Assembly (NCBI RefSeq): GCF_025151045.1
Contig: NZ_CP102285.1
Coordinates: forward strand, 3,286,001 to 3,350,000
DNA: 64,000 nucleotides
Direction of reading: 5' to 3'
Origin: Parabacteroides johnsonii DSM 18315
GTDB lineage: Bacteria; Bacteroidota; Bacteroidia; Bacteroidales; Tannerellaceae
Part shown: positions 15,903-25,385 of the stretch, one piece after another
How the letters are laid out: each line of letters begins with the position of its first letter
Numbering within the stretch: position 1 is the stretch's first letter
Notes under the pieces: model-generated
Told to the model about the DNA's origin: nothing
What the model saw: only the letters and a program-made list of their open reading frames with translations
Database searches by the model: none
Made by a program: the position numbers and the translations under genes

Positions 15903-18014
15903 TCACTGCATCGGTACAAAACCTTCGTAGCGAACCGTCCAGCTCCCGTCTTTCGGGAAACCGGGAGCCTCTCCCTCCGAACCGTCCCAACCACCGCACA
16001 TCATGGCGACTGCCGTCAGCAACGCTCCGTTGGAAGGAAAATAAGGAAACGGACCGCCTGTCGCCAAGCCATGTTCGTCGAACTGGAATCCGGCGGAAGG
16101 GTGCATCAGCATATCGATTGCCAACGCTGGCTGTCCCGTACGGGCGGCAGCCATTGCCAACATCGGGAAATCCCAGCCCCATATGCGGTTGAACTGCCAT
16201 TCTTTGCTGACTTTCTCCAACGTGCGCTTGAAAGTCGGCTGGTCTACCCCGTCACCAGGCAACATGCCGTAGACACCGGTCAGGGCCGGATGCTCGTAGG
16301 TATATTTTGTCCACATATCGGGAATGCCCTCGTAGGTGGTATAGACACCGTCGGCAACGGGAAGGGGAGCCATCTTCGAAAGTACTTCCTTCCATTTCCT
16401 CGTTCTTTTTTCCGATAGGCCCAGACGGTCCGCCCATTCCAATGCCGTGCGCAAGCCGTAGCGGAAATAGCCTAACTCGAAAATCGGATTGATAGTTTGC
16501 AACGGGTCCGTATTCTCGGAAACGACAACAACAGGGGGACCCAGGACATATTGTTTCGTCTTTTTGTCATAGAAAAGATAATCCGCCATATAATCGGCTG
16601 TGTTCAGCACGATATCTTCCCATTTCTCCAATGTTTCGGGAACAGGTTTCTGACGGTATTGCATCTCGGCGAAGTAGATCGGATGGGGTTCGTGCCAGAT
16701 CAGATAGGCATGGGCGCTGCCAGGCCATTCGCGGTTGAAGTTTCCGGTGCACTTCGGCCAACGTGCACCACTGCGGCCTTCGCTCTTGGCGCGTTCGAGG
16801 GCCTTCGGCATAAAGTCCTTATAGACGTTCAGATAGTTATCAAAACATTCCATCCGGTTCCACAACCCGTAGTGCACGCCATGCCACCAAATCATCTCGA
16901 AGTGGAAACGGCCGAACCAGCCGTTATTCACCAAACCGGATTCCTGAGGTGGGAACAGTCCGCTTTCATTTGCACGCATCAAGTACTGCGAGAGGACAAT
17001 ACGCCGTTCCAATTCCAACCAGCGGGGATCTTTGCTGCCGGAAAGATCGACGGCGGCTCCCGAACGCCAATATTTCTCCCAACTGACAGCACTCTTCCGT
17101 TCGATAGAGGAAACCGACTCGGTCACATTGATGACCGGCTCAGGAGAGAAGCAGCAGGTAAAAGAGAAAGTGGAGGTATGCTGGGGCTGGAGGAGGAACT
17201 TATGCGCCTTTTCAGATTCACGGCAGAAAGTAGCAGGGCCGGTCCAGTCAAGAGTAGCATAGTAATGAGTATCATCCATCGTACGGGCGATACGGACCGA
17301 GTTCGGAGCTAACTTCTCGAAGGTGGAGGTATGGCCCGATATCGTATCATAGCGTCCTATGTAATGCTTGAAATAGCGTCCGTCAGGATAAGGAAAGTCG
17401 AGATAGATGCTCATATTACCATCGTTCAACAGTTCGGACTCGATGCTGACACCGATCATATCTTTATCAGGATGGCAGACCGTGCGCACCTTCACCTCCT
17501 TGCGGTTCAGTTCGAAACGGCTGTAAACGACACCTGTCCACAGGTCGATCTCCTGGCGTGCGTTGCCAAGATCGATTTCCTGCGCTTCCGTACCGTCTTC
17601 GCGTAGCAGGCGGAAACCGATACGGCCCAGGTTATAGCGGTGGGGATTCTTGGTCAGCCATTCGGACAGTTCAGGCTGGTCGGGGTTACGGAGCTCGTAG
17701 GCGATCTTTTTGCCATGCGTCTCCACGACAACCGGACGGTAATCTTCGGCTTTCATTCCTTCGGGGAGGGGAAAACTGTGCCAGCTCCAGTCGGACAGGG
17801 TATTAAAAGGAACAAAAGTCTGCAATCCGGTTATATCCATCCCGAAGGCAAACTTGCCGTTACCTACTTGTGCCGGACTTTTCAGGAGTGTCCCGGTCGT
17901 ACATACACGATGCCGCTTGACAACAGCTTCCCGGTCAATGGGTTCCCCCATAACAGACAAAGGCAAAAAGGCCGACAGGCAAAAGAGGCAGACTAAACTT
18001 ATCAGTTTTTTCAT
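15903..18014 (-). CDS. Secreted six-hairpin glycosidase-like protein
   Basis: A 703-residue exported protein with a signal peptide (hydrophobic core LVCLFCLSAFLPLSV). An N-terminal beta-sandwich-like part (about 30-300) is followed by an all-helical part with the layout of an (alpha/alpha)6 barrel, including FGRFHFEMIWWHGVHYGLWN, WHEPHPIYFAEM, WGWDFPMLAMAAARTGQPAL and GPFPYFPSNGALLTAVAMM. This fits the six-hairpin glycosidase superfamily related to GH65 and GH95, but I cannot assign a numbered family or substrate. It stands next to a CstA-type transporter without SusC/D genes, so context gives no further clue. Confidence 0.7.
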   Translation of the reverse strand: MKKLISLVCLFCLSAFLPLSVMGEPIDREAVVKRHRVCTTGTLLKSPAQVGNGKFAFGMDITGLQTFVPFNTLSDWSWHSFPLPEGMKAEDYRPVVVETHGKKIAYELRNPDQPELSEWLTKNPHRYNLGRIGFRLLREDGTEAQEIDLGNARQEIDLWTGVVYSRFELNRKEVKVRTVCHPDKDMIGVSIESELLNDGNMSIYLDFPYPDGRYFKHYIGRYDTISGHTSTFEKLAPNSVRIARTMDDTHYYATLDWTGPATFCRESEKAHKFLLQPQHTSTFSFTCCFSPEPVINVTESVSSIERKSAVSWEKYWRSGAAVDLSGSKDPRWLELERRIVLSQYLMRANESGLFPPQESGLVNNGWFGRFHFEMIWWHGVHYGLWNRMECFDNYLNVYKDFMPKALERAKSEGRSGARWPKCTGNFNREWPGSAHAYLIWHEPHPIYFAEMQYRQKPVPETLEKWEDIVLNTADYMADYLFYDKKTKQYVLGPPVVVVSENTDPLQTINPIFELGYFRYGLRTALEWADRLGLSEKRTRKWKEVLSKMAPLPVADGVYTTYEGIPDMWTKYTYEHPALTGVYGMLPGDGVDQPTFKRTLEKVSKEWQFNRIWGWDFPMLAMAAARTGQPALAIDMLMHPSAGFQFDEHGLATGGPFPYFPSNGALLTAVAMMCGGWDGSEGEAPGFPKDGSWTVRYEGFVPMQ

Positions 18015-18144
18015 GGTGGTTATCCTTTTATATGTTTCTGTGGATAAAGATAAGAGATTCCCCCAAGCCTCAGTTTACAGTTCTGATATTTTTCCTTCGA
18101 TTTCTGGGAAATAATGGTTTATGGATACACAATAAAATAATGAT

Positions 18145-18238
18145 GTCCCGTAGGGGCGGGGTTCTACTCCACCCAATGAAAATAGCGTCCGCCTTGCCGG
18201 ATTTCAAAGGGCAGAGCAGAGCCCTGCCCCTACGGGAC
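18145..18238. repeat. Inverted repeat GTCCCGTAGGGGC
   Basis: GTCCCGTAGGGGC at 18145 pairs with GCCCCTACGGGAC ending at 18238, with a GC-rich interior that contains a second small palindrome (TCCGCCTTGCCGGA). It lies between the CstA-like gene and the glycosidase-like gene and resembles dispersed intergenic palindromes seen in many genomes. It could stop leftward transcription from the transporter gene, but no T run follows. Confidence 0.65.
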
Positions 18239-18263
18239 GATGATCATTTGTATAACCTCCATA

Positions 18264-19682
18264 TTATATCATCTTGCTGCTCTTCTTCTTCCAAACCAGG
18301 AAAAAGGCTAAAACAACGATTGTTATGGCAAAGCCGATAATTTGTGAAATGCCGTTTTCCATGCCTAAGCCTTCGGGAGCGACAAAGATGTATGTCGAGC
18401 AGACGGCTGTCATAAACAAGGCCGGGATCAGTGTAACGATATAAGGCTTCTTCGATATTACCAGATAGACAGTCAACGCCCATAAAGTAAACACCGCGAG
18501 CGTCTGGTTACTCCAGGCAAAATAACGCCAGATCATATCGAAGCCATCCTTGTCTTTCTGACTATAAAGCAAAAGAGCGATAGCCACCAAGAACAAAGGT
18601 ACACAGATCATGAGCCGCTTGGAGATACTGCGCTGCTCGAGGTGCAAGAAATCCGCTACGATCAGACGGGCCGAACGAAACGCCGTATCACCGGAAGTAA
18701 TCGGGGCGGCGATCACACCTAAGACAGCCAACACGCCGCCTACCGTACCGAGCCACTCTTTCGTAATGCTGTCGACGACAACGGCGGCATTGTTTTCACC
18801 CATACCGTTGTTATGATAGAAATAAGTAGCGGCAGCCGCCCAGATCAATGCAACAATACCTTCCGTAATCATGGAACCAAAGAATATAGGACGTCCGTAC
18901 TTCTCATTCTTGATGCAACGGGCCATCAACGGACTTTGTGTCGCGTGGAAACCGGAAATAGCACCGCAGGCAATGCTGACGAACATGATCGGGAAGATAG
19001 GCAGATGACCGGGATAAGTGTTCGGCATCCCATCCGTGATCTCAGGCAACGGCGGATGATTGACAAACAACATCACCAGGATACCAATCGCCATAAATAA
19101 CAGAGCGGCAGCAAACAAAGGATAGATTTTCCCGATAATCTTATCGACCGGCAACAAGGTCGCCAAGATATAATAGAGGAACACGACAATGATCCAGAAA
19201 GTGGTATCCAGATGTTCCGGTGTCAGCTTAGCCAGCAGACCGGCAGGTCCGGCCACAAACACGGAGCCGACCAGCACCATCAGGATCACCGTAAACCCGC
19301 GCATAAACTGTTTGAAGTTCACCCCCAGGTAGCGGCCGATAATCTCAGGTAAGCTCTCCCCGTTATGGCGCAAGGACAACATCCCGGACAGGTAATCGTG
19401 TACCGAACCGGCAAAGATACTACCCAGCACGATCCACAGGAAAGAGGCGGTTCCGAACTTCGCCCCCATAATGGCGCCGAAGATCGGTCCCAATCCGGCG
19501 ATGTTCAGAAACTGGATCATAAAGACTTTCCAGGTAGGCATCGGGATATAATCCACGCCGTCCTGATGTGTGTAGGCAGGAGTCTGCCGTTTGGCATCTA
19601 TGCCGAAAATACGTTCAATGAATGTACCGTAGACGAAATAACCTACGATGAGTGCAATAAGGCAACAAACAAAAGTAATCAT
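18264..19682 (-). CDS. cstA: CstA-family transporter
   Basis: A 472-residue inner-membrane protein with about a dozen hydrophobic segments, of the carbon starvation protein A family. Recognised by FVYGTFIERIFGID near the N-terminus, the substrate-path block NIAGLGPIFGAIMGAKFG, VLGSIFAGSVHDYLSGMLSL, and GVIAAPITSGDTAFRSARLI. E. coli members take up peptides or pyruvate; the substrate here is not known. It is shorter than the E. coli proteins (about 700 residues), as in many Bacteroidetes. The upstream gap has an inverted heptamer pair shared with the YqeY gene. Confidence 0.88.
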   Translation of the reverse strand: MITFVCCLIALIVGYFVYGTFIERIFGIDAKRQTPAYTHQDGVDYIPMPTWKVFMIQFLNIAGLGPIFGAIMGAKFGTASFLWIVLGSIFAGSVHDYLSGMLSLRHNGESLPEIIGRYLGVNFKQFMRGFTVILMVLVGSVFVAGPAGLLAKLTPEHLDTTFWIIVVFLYYILATLLPVDKIIGKIYPLFAAALLFMAIGILVMLFVNHPPLPEITDGMPNTYPGHLPIFPIMFVSIACGAISGFHATQSPLMARCIKNEKYGRPIFFGSMITEGIVALIWAAAATYFYHNNGMGENNAAVVVDSITKEWLGTVGGVLAVLGVIAAPITSGDTAFRSARLIVADFLHLEQRSISKRLMICVPLFLVAIALLLYSQKDKDGFDMIWRYFAWSNQTLAVFTLWALTVYLVISKKPYIVTLIPALFMTAVCSTYIFVAPEGLGMENGISQIIGFAITIVVLAFFLVWKKKSSKMI

Positions 19683-19689
19683 ACCGGTA

Positions 19690-19809
19690 ATTGAGAATTG
19701 AAAATTGAAAATTAGATTAATAAGGAGACAACAAGAGGAAGAAAATGGAAAACTGAAAAGTAAAGTATTTCTTCTTTATCTTTCAATTTTCCATTTTCAA
19801 GTTTCAATT
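19690..19809. repeat. Inverted heptamer arrays (TTTCAAT) between yqeY and cstA
   Basis: GAATTGA/AAATTGA units at 19690-19711 face TTTCAAT, TTTCCAT, TTTCAAG, TTTCAAT units at about 19780-19809. The right-hand array includes the TGA stop codon of the YqeY-domain gene. Confidence 0.85.
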
Positions 19810-20253
19810 CAGAAGTCTTTTAACGACTTCCGAGATCATACGTCCTTCAGCTTTCCCTGCCAATGCTTTGGAAGCGACTCCCATCACCTTACCCATGTCT
19901 TTCGGGCCGGCAGCACCTACCTGCGCGATGATCGCCTTCAACTCGGCTTCCAGTTCTTCAGCCGACATCTGTTTCGGCAGGTACTTTTCGATAACGGCAA
20001 CCTGTGCCAACTCGTCGTCTGCCAAATCCTGACGTCCTTGCTGCACATAGATAGTGGCGGAATCTTTACCCTGTTTGACGAGCTTCTGCATGATCTTCAA
20101 TGCATCAGCATCGGTCAATGTATCGTTGGCTCCCGGAGCGGTCTTCGCTTCGAGAAAGAACTTCTTCACGTTTCTCAATGTGGCGAGGGCGATTTTATCT
20201 TGCGCCTTCATTGCGTTTTTAATGTCTTCGCTGACTCTTTCGAACAAATCCAT
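19804..20253 (-). CDS. GatB/YqeY domain protein
   Basis: A 149-residue helical protein of the YqeY family, which equals the tRNA-binding tail domain of the amidotransferase subunit GatB. Blocks ALATLRNVKKFFLEAKTA, IMQKLVKQGKDSATIYVQQG and AAGPKDMGKVMGVASKALAG are characteristic. Its role when encoded alone is unproven; a part in tRNA-dependent amidation or RNA binding is suggested for the family. It follows ftsZ, as is usual in Bacteroidales, and its stop codon is supplied by a heptamer repeat. Confidence 0.9.
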   Translation of the reverse strand: MDLFERVSEDIKNAMKAQDKIALATLRNVKKFFLEAKTAPGANDTLTDADALKIMQKLVKQGKDSATIYVQQGRQDLADDELAQVAVIEKYLPKQMSAEELEAELKAIIAQVGAAGPKDMGKVMGVASKALAGKAEGRMISEVVKRLLN

Positions 20254-20261
20254 AGTTTTGT

Positions 20262-20360
20262 AAATTAAAGAATTAAGGATGAATAATCAAACCTTCAGGT
20301 CTCCAACTATTCATCATTAATTTTTCATTATTAATTATCAATTAGTCATTATCCATCATC
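20262..20360. repeat. Degenerate heptamer arrays between ftsZ and yqeY
   Basis: The stretch from 20308 to 20360 can be cut into 7-bp words (ATTCATC, ATTAATT, TTTCATT, ATTAATT, ATCAATT, AGTCATT, ATCCATC), and a shorter opposite set (AATTAAAG, GATGAATAAT) lies at 20262-20288. The ftsZ stop codon (TGA) lies inside the last word. Confidence 0.75.
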
Positions 20361-21699
20361 TAAAACTAATAACTGTGCCGCCCGACTTAGGCTTCTTGCC
20401 CTGGTTAGCAGTAGAAGAGGTGAACGACATACCTTGGGTACGTACCGGTTCCTCTCCTTTCCGGCGTATCTGCTGTATGTCTTTGACAGTCCGTTTATAG
20501 GCCGGTTTATCTTCCATGAAAGAGATCAGGGCGTCATCGTCCAATTCGTCGACGGCAAAGACAACGATTTCGGCATTCGGACGCGAGTCGATATATTCAC
20601 CGTAATAACGTCCCATCAAGGCATCTTCTTCGGCTCGTCTTTTCCTTTCCGCTTCTTCCTTCTCTGCCATTTCGCGCAGTTGTTCTTCTGTGACAAGCTC
20701 CTGCTGCTCCGTCTTGGTCAGGATATCTTCCAATCCGAAACCGGTCACCAAGATCGTAATCTTGATCTTATGACCCAAACTATCATCATAACCATGTCCC
20801 CACTTCACCTCGTATTCAGTCTTGAATTGCGACATGAAATCATGTATATCGTCCATTTCACTGATACGAAGTTCGTCTTCATGACTATAATAAATGACAA
20901 ACGCTACTCGCTTAGCATTGAAAATATTGTTCACATCGTTGACCAACGTACTCTCCAAAGCTTCCGTTATCGCTTGTCGCAAACGGCCTTCTCCTTCTCC
21001 GAAACCGATACTGATCAAAGCGACTCCACTGTTACGCATCGTTGTGTCGACATCGGCAAAGTCGACATTCTGTTCCAAATCGGTCGTCACGATTTCGGCT
21101 ATACTCTTGGCCGCGATTGTCAATGTTTCATCCGCTTTACGATTCGCCTGTGGAACCGGCATATCGGCAAAATTCCTCAACCGCTCATTGTTAATCACTA
21201 AAAGCGAATCGACATTCTGCGCCATATTTCTGACACCACGGAGCGCTTTCACGATTTTCGGCCGTCCTTCAAAGACGAAAGGTATCGTAACAATACCGAC
21301 AGTCAAAATCCCCATATCTTTAGAGATCTTAGCGACTACCGGTCCGGCTCCAGTTCCCGTACCACCTCCCATTCCGGCAGTAACAAAGGCCATACGAGTA
21401 CCGTCATCCAACATCCGGCTGATGTCTTCTTTACTTTCCAAGGCGGCTTTTTCTCCAACTTCCGGGACATTCCCCGAACCAAGTCCATGCGTCGTATTCT
21501 GTCCGATCAGTAATTTATTGGGTACTTCCGACTTCTGCAACGCCTGGTTATCGGTATTGCACAATACGAAAGATACATCCCGGATACCTTCGCGATACAT
21601 ATTGCTGACCGCATTACCACCACCGCCACCGACACCGATCACCTTGATGATTGTCTGAGGCGCTTTTGCCAAATCAAAATCGTATGTATTATCGTCCAT
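20356..21699 (-). CDS. ftsZ: Cell division GTPase FtsZ
   Basis: A 447-residue tubulin homologue that forms the division ring. The GTP-binding signature GGGTGTGAGP is at residues 111-120, preceded by the glycine cluster IGVGGGGGNAV (21-31). The C-terminal half of the core includes the T7-loop region NVDFADVDTTMRNSGVALIS. A long charged linker (about 330-400, rich in Glu, Arg and Lys) separates the core from the tail. The C-terminus (GKKPKSGGTVISFR) is basic and differs from the conserved hydrophobic peptide of proteobacterial FtsZ. It ends the division operon after ftsA with a 26-bp gap. Confidence 0.98.
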   Translation of the reverse strand: MDDNTYDFDLAKAPQTIIKVIGVGGGGGNAVSNMYREGIRDVSFVLCNTDNQALQKSEVPNKLLIGQNTTHGLGSGNVPEVGEKAALESKEDISRMLDDGTRMAFVTAGMGGGTGTGAGPVVAKISKDMGILTVGIVTIPFVFEGRPKIVKALRGVRNMAQNVDSLLVINNERLRNFADMPVPQANRKADETLTIAAKSIAEIVTTDLEQNVDFADVDTTMRNSGVALISIGFGEGEGRLRQAITEALESTLVNDVNNIFNAKRVAFVIYYSHEDELRISEMDDIHDFMSQFKTEYEVKWGHGYDDSLGHKIKITILVTGFGLEDILTKTEQQELVTEEQLREMAEKEEAERKRRAEEDALMGRYYGEYIDSRPNAEIVVFAVDELDDDALISFMEDKPAYKRTVKDIQQIRRKGEEPVRTQGMSFTSSTANQGKKPKSGGTVISFR

Positions 21700-21725
21700 T
21701 GTCGTCTGTCTTTTATTGTTACCGA

Positions 21726-23153
21726 TTATTGCTCATCTTTCAAGGCTTTGTCAATACCTTCTCCCATCTTATCCACAGCCTTATCGAAGAGATCGAAGAT
21801 TCCCCAGCTCTTGCCTTTTTTCTTCTCTTCCTCTTTCTTTGTCCCTGAATTGCGGTTCTTAGTCGTCGTAGCCGAAGCCGCCACCTGCTGTTCGACAGGT
21901 ACTTCTTCCTGCTTTTCTTCTACTTCAGCGATTACGGATTCTTCTTTCGGCTCGATCTTCGGTTCCACCACTTTCGGCTTCTCCGGTTCGGGAGCGGTAT
22001 AAAGAGCGCAGTTTTCCGTGCCTTTCAGCAACAGGGCGACTGCGGTCGTATATTCGGGATTGTTGGCTATCATCTCGCCGTCGGCAATCAAGTCTTTGCG
22101 GACAGATGCATAACGGACATCCATCTTGAAACGTTCGCTGAGGGCTTCGCGCATATTCTTCAGCGCGGCCCCGTTACCGGCAATCACGATGCTGTAACCG
22201 GGTTCTTTCGCCACTCCTGTATCTTCCAGGCGAGCATATATGTTTTCGATGATCTCACGGCTGCGGGCTTCCACCACCATATTGATATCCGAGAGTTTGA
22301 TCTCGCTCGAATGCTGTCCGTCAGCCAGGTCTACCGTGACCATCTGCTGTTCGTTGTCTTTTTCCCAGATAGCATTGCCGTACGTGCGCTTGACACGCTC
22401 CGCTTCCTTCTCCGGCATGCCTAAGGACGTCAGGTCGCGGGTGATCAGATGGCTGCCCAACGGGATAACGTACAGACCGGCCAGACTGCCGTCCTTGTAC
22501 ATCGTGACAGAGGTAACACCTGCACCAAAGTCAATCAGCGCACACCCTTTCAGCTTCTCCTGTTCCGTCAGGATCAGGTCCGCCAACGCCAACGGCGCGA
22601 CAACGGCACCTGCCACATCGAGTTTGATCTGTTCCGACATATTCGTGGTTACGGCATGACGGAGAGACGGACGGCCGACGAGTAACTTATAGCGGGCTTC
22701 AATACGCGAACAACCCAGACCTACCGGATGAGTTTCCGGCTGGTTGTCGAGATAATAAACGGGAGCAGCGATATCCAGCACGTCCAGCATATCGGGACGA
22801 TACTGCCGGCATTCCTGATCCAGTTCCTTCAGTACCTCTTCGGTCACCGTACCGCTACCGAGCACTCTCGACACTGCATGGTTGATCGAACGCAGCGACT
22901 GGCCTCCCACCCCGATATAAACCTTACCGATACGGGAACCGCCCAACTTGTTTTCCAGTTTGCGGATTAACCGCACGATCTTGCCGGCCGCATCTTTTAT
23001 ATTATATACACATCCTCTTCGTATACAGGTATCGGAGTTTTCCACTTCGTAGGCAATAATGGAAAGAGTCCCCGCAGGGCCTTTCGTACCTACCATACCG
23101 ACCATGTGAGAAGAGCCAAGGTCGATGGCCGCTATAAAGTCTGTGTATGCCAT
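21726..23153 (-). CDS. ftsA: Cell division protein FtsA
   Basis: A 475-residue actin-like ATPase that tethers FtsZ to the membrane. The phosphate-1 loop is AAIDLGSSHMVGMVG, the phosphate-2 region is GCALIDFGAGVTSVTMYKDG, and the adenosine motif is YSIVIAGNGAALKNM. The C-terminal region (about 395-475) is a long linker of Glu, Pro and Lys ending in a short amphipathic segment (GIFDLFDKAVDKMGEGIDKA), which fits the membrane-binding helix. It starts five bases after the ftsQ stop. Confidence 0.96.
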   Translation of the reverse strand: MAYTDFIAAIDLGSSHMVGMVGTKGPAGTLSIIAYEVENSDTCIRRGCVYNIKDAAGKIVRLIRKLENKLGGSRIGKVYIGVGGQSLRSINHAVSRVLGSGTVTEEVLKELDQECRQYRPDMLDVLDIAAPVYYLDNQPETHPVGLGCSRIEARYKLLVGRPSLRHAVTTNMSEQIKLDVAGAVVAPLALADLILTEQEKLKGCALIDFGAGVTSVTMYKDGSLAGLYVIPLGSHLITRDLTSLGMPEKEAERVKRTYGNAIWEKDNEQQMVTVDLADGQHSSEIKLSDINMVVEARSREIIENIYARLEDTGVAKEPGYSIVIAGNGAALKNMREALSERFKMDVRYASVRKDLIADGEMIANNPEYTTAVALLLKGTENCALYTAPEPEKPKVVEPKIEPKEESVIAEVEEKQEEVPVEQQVAASATTTKNRNSGTKKEEEKKKGKSWGIFDLFDKAVDKMGEGIDKALKDEQ

Positions 23154-23158
23154 ATTCT

Positions 23159-23887
23159 CTATCTTTTAGTACAAACAATCTGATCCTTATATTTTAAACT
23201 GATAATGCTGTACTTCTCCCATCCCACCTTCGGGATCGCTTTCTCGTAGAAGAGCCGGAGATTGTCCAGTTTTTCCTCGAAATCTACAAAGGAGCCCAGC
23301 ACGATACGGTGGTTACCGACCCGCGGGATCAGTTCCACCTCGTTATCAGGATGAACGTAAATCTGTTCTATCTGATTATTCCAGAAATCATTCTCCTGCA
23401 AAAATAATGCAAATTTGTATAAGTCGGTTACCGCCAGCTCTTTTTCCACATATCCGCTCACCACCGGAACGTGCGCCACATAACGGCGGCTGACAGGCAT
23501 CGTGCTTCCCAAATTATCCACATAATAGTTGCCTCTCGGACTTATCACACGCAAGATAGGGATTTTTTGCTCCACTTCCAATTTAATCATGCCGGAAGGA
23601 GTCTTGTAGGCTTCCACGCGGGCAATCATTTCATTTTTCAGCAGTTCGTTTTCAATCCGGTCGGTGTTGACCTCATCCATCGGTTTCTCGATCGGGTTCA
23701 AGTCAGCCTTCTTGAGGATATGCACCAGATCGCTCTCGCTCACAAAATGCTTGTCGAGACTGTCCACCACCACTACCTGGAGGTCACGGCACAATTCCTT
23801 CTGCCTACTTTCCCGAAAGAAGAAGGAGACAAACACAATGTAACAGAACAACAGTGTTGCAACGATTATGGATACGGTACGGATCAC
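23159..23887 (-). CDS. ftsQ: Cell division protein FtsQ
   Basis: A 242-residue bitopic membrane protein with one transmembrane helix (about residues 5-24) and a periplasmic POTRA-like region (about 35-110) with LKKADLNPIEKPMDEVNTDR, then RVEAYKTPSGMIKLEVEQ and VISPRGNYYVDNLGSTMPVS. It bridges early and late division proteins. It lies between murC and ftsA with gaps of three and five bases, the normal order in Bacteroidetes. Confidence 0.9.
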   Translation of the reverse strand: MIRTVSIIVATLLFCYIVFVSFFFRESRQKELCRDLQVVVVDSLDKHFVSESDLVHILKKADLNPIEKPMDEVNTDRIENELLKNEMIARVEAYKTPSGMIKLEVEQKIPILRVISPRGNYYVDNLGSTMPVSRRYVAHVPVVSGYVEKELAVTDLYKFALFLQENDFWNNQIEQIYVHPDNEVELIPRVGNHRIVLGSFVDFEEKLDNLRLFYEKAIPKVGWEKYSIISLKYKDQIVCTKR

Positions 23888-23890
23888 GAT

Positions 23891-25309
23891 TTATTCTTTT
23901 TTATCCAATATTTGTTTTACCGGGTCTACCAGCAGTTCAATATTACCGGCTCCGACCATCAGGACGACTTCGAGCTTTCCGGCTTCTGCAGCTACCACCT
24001 CCAACAGTTCCTCCTTACGGATCAACCGCTTGTCGGCGATAGTTACGGCATCGAAGATGATCTGTGAAGTGACACCCGGTATCGGTTCCTCACGTGCCGG
24101 GTAGATATCCAACAATATCAGTTCATCCAGAAGCGAGAGGCTGGCGGCAAAGTCGGCGGCAAAGTCACGCGTACGGGTGTAGAGGTGCGGCTGAAAAATA
24201 CCGGTCACCTTGCGCCCGGCATACAGTTCCTTCACAGAAAGGATACTTGCCTTCAACTCGGCAGGATGATGGGCGTAGTCGTCGATCAAAACAATATTTT
24301 CTTTCTTGAGATGAAAGTCGAAGCGGCGACGCGGACCGGCAAAGGTCGCCATACCGTGCTTGATCTCCTCCGGCGTCACACCGTTCAGCCAGGCAAGGGC
24401 GATAGCGGCGACTCCGTTCTCGACATTTACTTTCACGGGCACACCCAACTGTATATCGGGGATACGGACATCGGGGCCGACAAAATCAAAGAAAATCTCG
24501 CCTCCTCCGATACGGACGTTCTCGGCGTAGAAAGTTGAGAGTTGAGAGTTGGAAATTGAAAGTTCTTTTGTGTCGAGAGCGCCGGTATAAGTATAAAACT
24601 TCACGCCTTCTTGCAGACGAGGAGTGACATTGATACCCTGTTTCATGAGCAGGCAACCGTCCGGGCGGATCAGCGAAGTGAAATGTTCGAAACTTTCACG
24701 GTAGGCTTCCGGAGTCCCGTAGATATCCAGGTGATCGGGATCGGCCGACGTAATAACAGCCATATAGGGCTTCAACCAGTGGAAGGAACGGTCGAACTCG
24801 TCCGCTTCTATCACAGTCAAATCACTCTCTGCGGAAAGCATCAGGTTGCTGTTATAGTTCTTCAGGATACCACCTAAGAAGGCATTACAATCCACATGAG
24901 ACTGCTTCAGCAGGTGGGCGACCATCGAGGATGTCGTTGTCTTGCCATGCGTACCGGCCACACACAGTCCCCGGCTACAGTCGGTAATCTCACCCAATAC
25001 ACGGGCACGCTTCATCACCTCGAAACCATTCCCCCGGAAATAGCAGAGCTCCGAATGGTCTTCTGGGACGGCAGGGGTATAGACGACTAGCGTCTTTGCC
25101 GGATCGGTAAAGTCGTCGGGGATCAGGTCCACATTGTCTTCATAATGAATGACGGCTCCTTCATAGTTCAACTGTTCCGTCAGACCGGAAGGGGTCTTGT
25201 CGTAACCGGCCACCTTCTTTCCCTTCGAAAGGAAATAGCGGATCAAGGCACTCATCCCGATCCCGCCGGCTCCAACAAAATAGACAGCCGTTATATTGTT
25301 TATATCCAT
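23891..25309 (-). CDS. murC: UDP-N-acetylmuramate-L-alanine ligase
   Basis: A 472-residue Mur ligase adding L-alanine to UDP-MurNAc. The dinucleotide-like loop is FVGAGGIGMSAL (11-22), the ATP loop is GTHGKTTTSSM (119-129), and the C-terminal domain carries DDYAHHPAELKASI and FQPHLYTRTRDF. Residues 249-260 (ELSISNSQLSTF) are encoded by a 35-bp heptamer array (five 7-bp units) also found between genes here, so this is an in-frame insertion in the middle domain just before YAENVRIGGG. It likely lies in a surface loop because the rest of the protein is intact. It has its own promoter box 30 bp upstream. Confidence 0.97.
   Translation of the reverse strand: MDINNITAVYFVGAGGIGMSALIRYFLSKGKKVAGYDKTPSGLTEQLNYEGAVIHYEDNVDLIPDDFTDPAKTLVVYTPAVPEDHSELCYFRGNGFEVMKRARVLGEITDCSRGLCVAGTHGKTTTSSMVAHLLKQSHVDCNAFLGGILKNYNSNLMLSAESDLTVIEADEFDRSFHWLKPYMAVITSADPDHLDIYGTPEAYRESFEHFTSLIRPDGCLLMKQGINVTPRLQEGVKFYTYTGALDTKELSISNSQLSTFYAENVRIGGGEIFFDFVGPDVRIPDIQLGVPVKVNVENGVAAIALAWLNGVTPEEIKHGMATFAGPRRRFDFHLKKENIVLIDDYAHHPAELKASILSVKELYAGRKVTGIFQPHLYTRTRDFAADFAASLSLLDELILLDIYPAREEPIPGVTSQIIFDAVTIADKRLIRKEELLEVVAAEAGKLEVVLMVGAGNIELLVDPVKQILDKKE
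24530..24564 (-). repeat. Heptamer array inside murC
   Basis: On the coding strand: AACTTTC, AATTTCC, AACTCTC, AACTCTC, AACTTTC, five units of 7 bp without gaps. The same words make up the arrays at 2895-3013, 30662-30743 and 34775-34807. Here the array is translated as part of MurC residues 249-260 and the frame stays open on both sides. Confidence 0.92.
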
Positions 25310-25338
25310 ATTTTCTTATTCGTTACTATTCTTTATTA

Positions 25339-25346
25339 CAAAGATA
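25339..25346 (-). promoter_or_regulatory. -7 box upstream of murC
   Basis: TATCTTTG on the minus strand matches TAnnTTTG, 30 bp before the murC start, inside the dcw cluster. It could give murC-ftsQ-ftsA-ftsZ transcription independent of the upstream genes. Confidence 0.55.
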
Positions 25347-25385
25347 CTATCTTCCTATCGTATTTGCTATAATCTTCGGAAAAGA

